Shown here in pieces: positions 61,659 to 64,000 of a DNA stretch of 64,000 nt (position 1 is the first letter of the stretch; the number at the start of each line of letters is the position of its first letter). Made by a program: the position numbers and the translations under genes. The notes under the pieces are model-generated. The model had not been told where the DNA came from and made no database searches. It saw only the letters and a program-made list of their open reading frames with translations. Source of the stretch: Rickettsiales bacterium (GTDB lineage: Bacteria; Pseudomonadota; Alphaproteobacteria; G027485855); contig JAIXQD010000001.1 of assembly GCA_027485855.1 (NCBI GenBank), positions 62,001 through 126,000 on the forward strand, written 5' to 3'.

Positions 61659-64000
61659 TTAGTTTGAGAAAATTTTTTGCCACAACGCTGTGACTTGCGC
61701 TTGGCACTGTGCTAAAATGGCCCTTAGCGTGGTAAAGTCAAGTGCATCTGGCAAGATAACCGCATCCAAGCCTTGGCCACGCAGTACATAGTCTGCCATG
61801 GCTGCGGCCTGTGCATCATTATGTGGTTGCTGTTGCTGGCTAAATCGTTGAAAGCCCAAAATACGTCGTTGCAGCAATAATGCTGTTTGTGCTTGTTTGG
61901 CCTCGGTCGGGCTGATGATGCTGTTATTTGCTGCGGCAGCAAAAATATCGGTGCCATCGGTGTGCAGCATATCGGGCATGGCGGCACAATGTTTAAGCAG
62001 CAAATATTCGGCAATAAAATCGAGATCGACTAAGCCACCGCGGCTATATTTTACCTCAAAAATTGTATCGGCCTTATGGGCTTTGTCGATAAGCGCGCGC
62101 ATCTCAAGCACATCTTGCCGCAAGCGCAGCGCGTCACGGGGGCGCGCCAATGTGTTTTGTTTAATCAGGCTAATTTTTGTGCCGAGCTGCTCATCGCCGG
62201 CAACAAAACGCGCTTTGCACAAAGCCATTTGCTCCCATGTCCAAGCTGAATTGAGCTGATATTGGGTAAAAGCCTCCAAACTGGTGGCTAATGGCCCTGC
62301 ATGACCCGATGGGCGCAAGCGTAAATCTAGCGGGTAAAGTAACCCAAAAGAAGTAGGCGCAGTTAAAGCATTGCTGAGCGCTGCGGTAAATTTTGCAAAA
62401 TATTCAGGCGCACTCAGGGCGCGCGTGCCACTCGATAGCGCATTATTGGGCGCTGCATAAATCACCAATAAATCAAGGTCAGAGCTGAGCGTCATTTGCC
62501 GCTCGCCCAAACGACCCATGGCCACAATGGCCAGTGTTGCATCAGTGATGGTGCCGTAATGTTTGGCAAACTCGGCCATTTGCACTATGAGCAGCTCTTG
62601 CAAAATTAGCTCGGCCAAATCAGCCAAAAATATCGGCAATTGGTCGCTGCCACTTTGACCGCGTAAAAAATCTAAACCTGCACGTAGTTTTTGGTCGGCG
62701 TTAAAGCGCCGCAGTGCATTGAGTTTATCTTCGTAGCTTTCAGCACGCGCGCAATCGCCCTGCAGAAATGGGCGCAATTCTTCTTTGGCCGGAAAACGCT
62801 CGGGGAGCAGCGGCAGCGCCAGCGCCTCAAGTTGCTGTGGTTGTTGCGCTAATTGTGCCGCAAGGGCAGGGGCGCTGCTCATTATTTGCGCCAACACACC
62901 CAGCAAACGCGGGCGGTAATCTAAAAGCGCAAAAAAACTGCCGCCTACGGGCAGTGCGGCTAAAAACTCATCAAAGCGCGTCAGCGCATCATCAGGCGCG
63001 CTGCTGGTAGCAAAATATTGCAGCAAGGCGGGCAATAATTTTTGTAATTGCTGGCGCGTCTGTTTATGGCGTGTGGCGCGGGTTTGGCCATCGAGCCATT
63101 TTTGAATAAGTTGCGCACTGGCCTCTGCCTGCATAAAGCCGTGTTGCTGCAATAAGGCTGTTTGTGCAGCAGAGCTATGCGGCCAAAAAGGCGCGCTTGC
63201 GGCGCTGTGCCCTAATATATCGGTAAAATACTGTTCAACAAGCTGGGTATGATGCCGATAATCGCGCATAAAGCTGCGTGTGTCGGTATAACCCAAAAAA
63301 TAGGCGAGTTGGGCAATGCCGGTTTCGTCGGGGGCTAAGCTGTGGGTTTGCTCATCAAGGCGCATTTGCAAACGATGCTCGACGCGCCGCAAGAATAAAT
63401 AGGCGTCGTGCAGATGCTGCACAATCTCGGCCTCTAGCCTTTGCGCCTTTTGCAATAACGCTAGCGCTTTGAGCGTTGCAGGTTCGCGCAACAGCGGCTG
63501 GCGGCCAGCAAAAATAAGCTGCTGGCTTTGGGCGATAAACTCAATACTGCGAATGCCGCCATGGCCCAGCTTGGCATTATGCCCTAAAATATCGGCATTG
63601 GGTTGTGGCAGTTGCGCTATCATACGGGCGCGTAAATTTACAAACTCGTCATTGAGGCTAAAATCAAGTTTTTGCCGCCAAATAAAGGGGCGCAGCAAAT
63701 ATTGTAAGCGGGCCGCAGCGGCGCTATCGCCGGCAATGGCGCGGGCTTTGATAAAAGCCGCGCGCTCCCAATTTTCGCCGATGCTGCTGTAATAATTTTC
63801 GGCCGCGGCAAAAGAAATGGCTAAGGGCGTTGCCGCAGGGTCAGGGCGCAAGCGCAAATCGGTGCGAAAAACATAGCCCGCATCGGTGCGTTCGCTTAAG
63901 TGCCGCACCATATCGCGCACGAGGCGTGTGTAGTGGCTGCTGATGCTGTCGCTATTGCCGATGGGCACCACGGCTTCGTCGTAGAAAACCACAAGATCAA
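61659..64000 (-). CDS. glnE: Glutamine synthetase adenylyltransferase/deadenylase GlnE (5' end outside window)
   Basis: The visible ~780 codons are the C-terminal majority of GlnE. The reading frame is open to the right edge, beginning DLVVFYDEAVV, which is the end of the first nucleotidyltransferase signature (deadenylylation domain). A helical linker follows, and the second nucleotidyltransferase (adenylylation) domain has AIVAMGRLGERQMTLSSDLD with its Asp pair and YPLDLRLRPSGHAGPLATSL. GlnE adjusts glutamine synthetase activity to nitrogen status under PII control. The true start lies beyond 64000; a GTG near 63992 is not the start. Confidence 0.95.
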   Translation of the reverse strand, partial: DLVVFYDEAVVPIGNSDSISSHYTRLVRDMVRHLSERTDAGYVFRTDLRLRPDPAATPLAISFAAAENYYSSIGENWERAAFIKARAIAGDSAAAARLQYLLRPFIWRQKLDFSLNDEFVNLRARMIAQLPQPNADILGHNAKLGHGGIRSIEFIAQSQQLIFAGRQPLLREPATLKALALLQKAQRLEAEIVQHLHDAYLFLRRVEHRLQMRLDEQTHSLAPDETGIAQLAYFLGYTDTRSFMRDYRHHTQLVEQYFTDILGHSAASAPFWPHSSAAQTALLQQHGFMQAEASAQLIQKWLDGQTRATRHKQTRQQLQKLLPALLQYFATSSAPDDALTRFDEFLAALPVGGSFFALLDYRPRLLGVLAQIMSSAPALAAQLAQQPQQLEALALPLLPERFPAKEELRPFLQGDCARAESYEDKLNALRRFNADQKLRAGLDFLRGQSGSDQLPIFLADLAELILQELLIVQMAEFAKHYGTITDATLAIVAMGRLGERQMTLSSDLDLLVIYAAPNNALSSGTRALSAPEYFAKFTAALSNALTAPTSFGLLYPLDLRLRPSGHAGPLATSLEAFTQYQLNSAWTWEQMALCKARFVAGDEQLGTKISLIKQNTLARPRDALRLRQDVLEMRALIDKAHKADTIFEVKYSRGGLVDLDFIAEYLLLKHCAAMPDMLHTDGTDIFAAAANNSIISPTEAKQAQTALLLQRRILGFQRFSQQQQPHNDAQAAAMADYVLRGQGLDAVILPDALDFTTLRAILAQCQAQVTALWQKIFSN

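Overview
The window is chromosomal DNA of an alphaproteobacterium. The main evidence is gene order. A plus-strand run of dgt, argS, a SPOR protein, nagZ, scpA, scpB, tatA, tatB, tatC, serS, surE, an nlpD-like gene, yajC and secD, with erpA and xth divergent upstream, is typical of that class. So are the recG/sdhE/mfd junction and the glnE-bcp pair. The isocitrate dehydrogenase is of the long (~480 aa) Rickettsia/Thermus type, and a CtrA-like site lies upstream of the pilin gene. Order or genus cannot be fixed from this window. Coding density is very high, base composition is moderate, and I see no phage, insertion sequence or CRISPR array.

Layout. 1-1654: a partial TerC/Alx membrane protein and a GNAT-like protein. 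1718-9818: a complete minus-strand potassium operon (29-aa membrane peptide, kdpF, kdpA, kdpB, kdpC, kdpD, kdpE), preceded by direct repeats that look like KdpE boxes. 9919-13571: an aminoglycoside/hydroxyurea phosphotransferase-like gene, a GFA-family gene, a pentapeptide-repeat/OmpA protein, an AT-rich orphan membrane gene and tRNA-Ser(UGA). 13766-24338: a MarR regulator and the Tad/Flp pilus locus (flp, cpaA, cpaB, cpaC, cpaD, cpaE, cpaF, tadB, tadC on the minus strand, a TadD-like lipoprotein on plus). No tadE/F/G pseudopilin genes are present. 24513-39608: xth and erpA, then the long housekeeping run covering tRNA charging, dNTP control, peptidoglycan recycling, chromosome condensation, Tat export and Sec export. 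pcm and secF, often part of this run, are absent.

39741-45929: the CBS/CGL transsulfuration pair, then two short-chain dehydrogenases, a secreted small protein, a ferredoxin reductase and a [2Fe-2S] ferredoxin. 45941-51835: recG, sdhE, mfd. 51847-53081: two tandem paralogues of an unrecognised family, with the duplication junction still readable. 53070-60284: alanine dehydrogenase, two small orphans, isocitrate dehydrogenase, a 26-residue membrane peptide with a strong ribosome binding site, a long acyl-CoA dehydrogenase, a lytic transglycosylase and a TsaC/Sua5 protein. 60353-64000: an orphan ParA ATPase, a Bcp peroxiredoxin and the 3' part of glnE.

I found no clearly new multi-gene system. 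The best leads are the tandem unknown-family pair, the very small membrane peptides, the compact Tad locus with a short CpaD and CtrA-like control, and the zinc-ligand-depleted LytM protein. No stretch longer than 300 bases lacks a gene. The longest gaps are 477-730, 11270-11503 and 24275-24512; they hold AT-rich promoter-like sequence, an inverted repeat and a CtrA-like box respectively.
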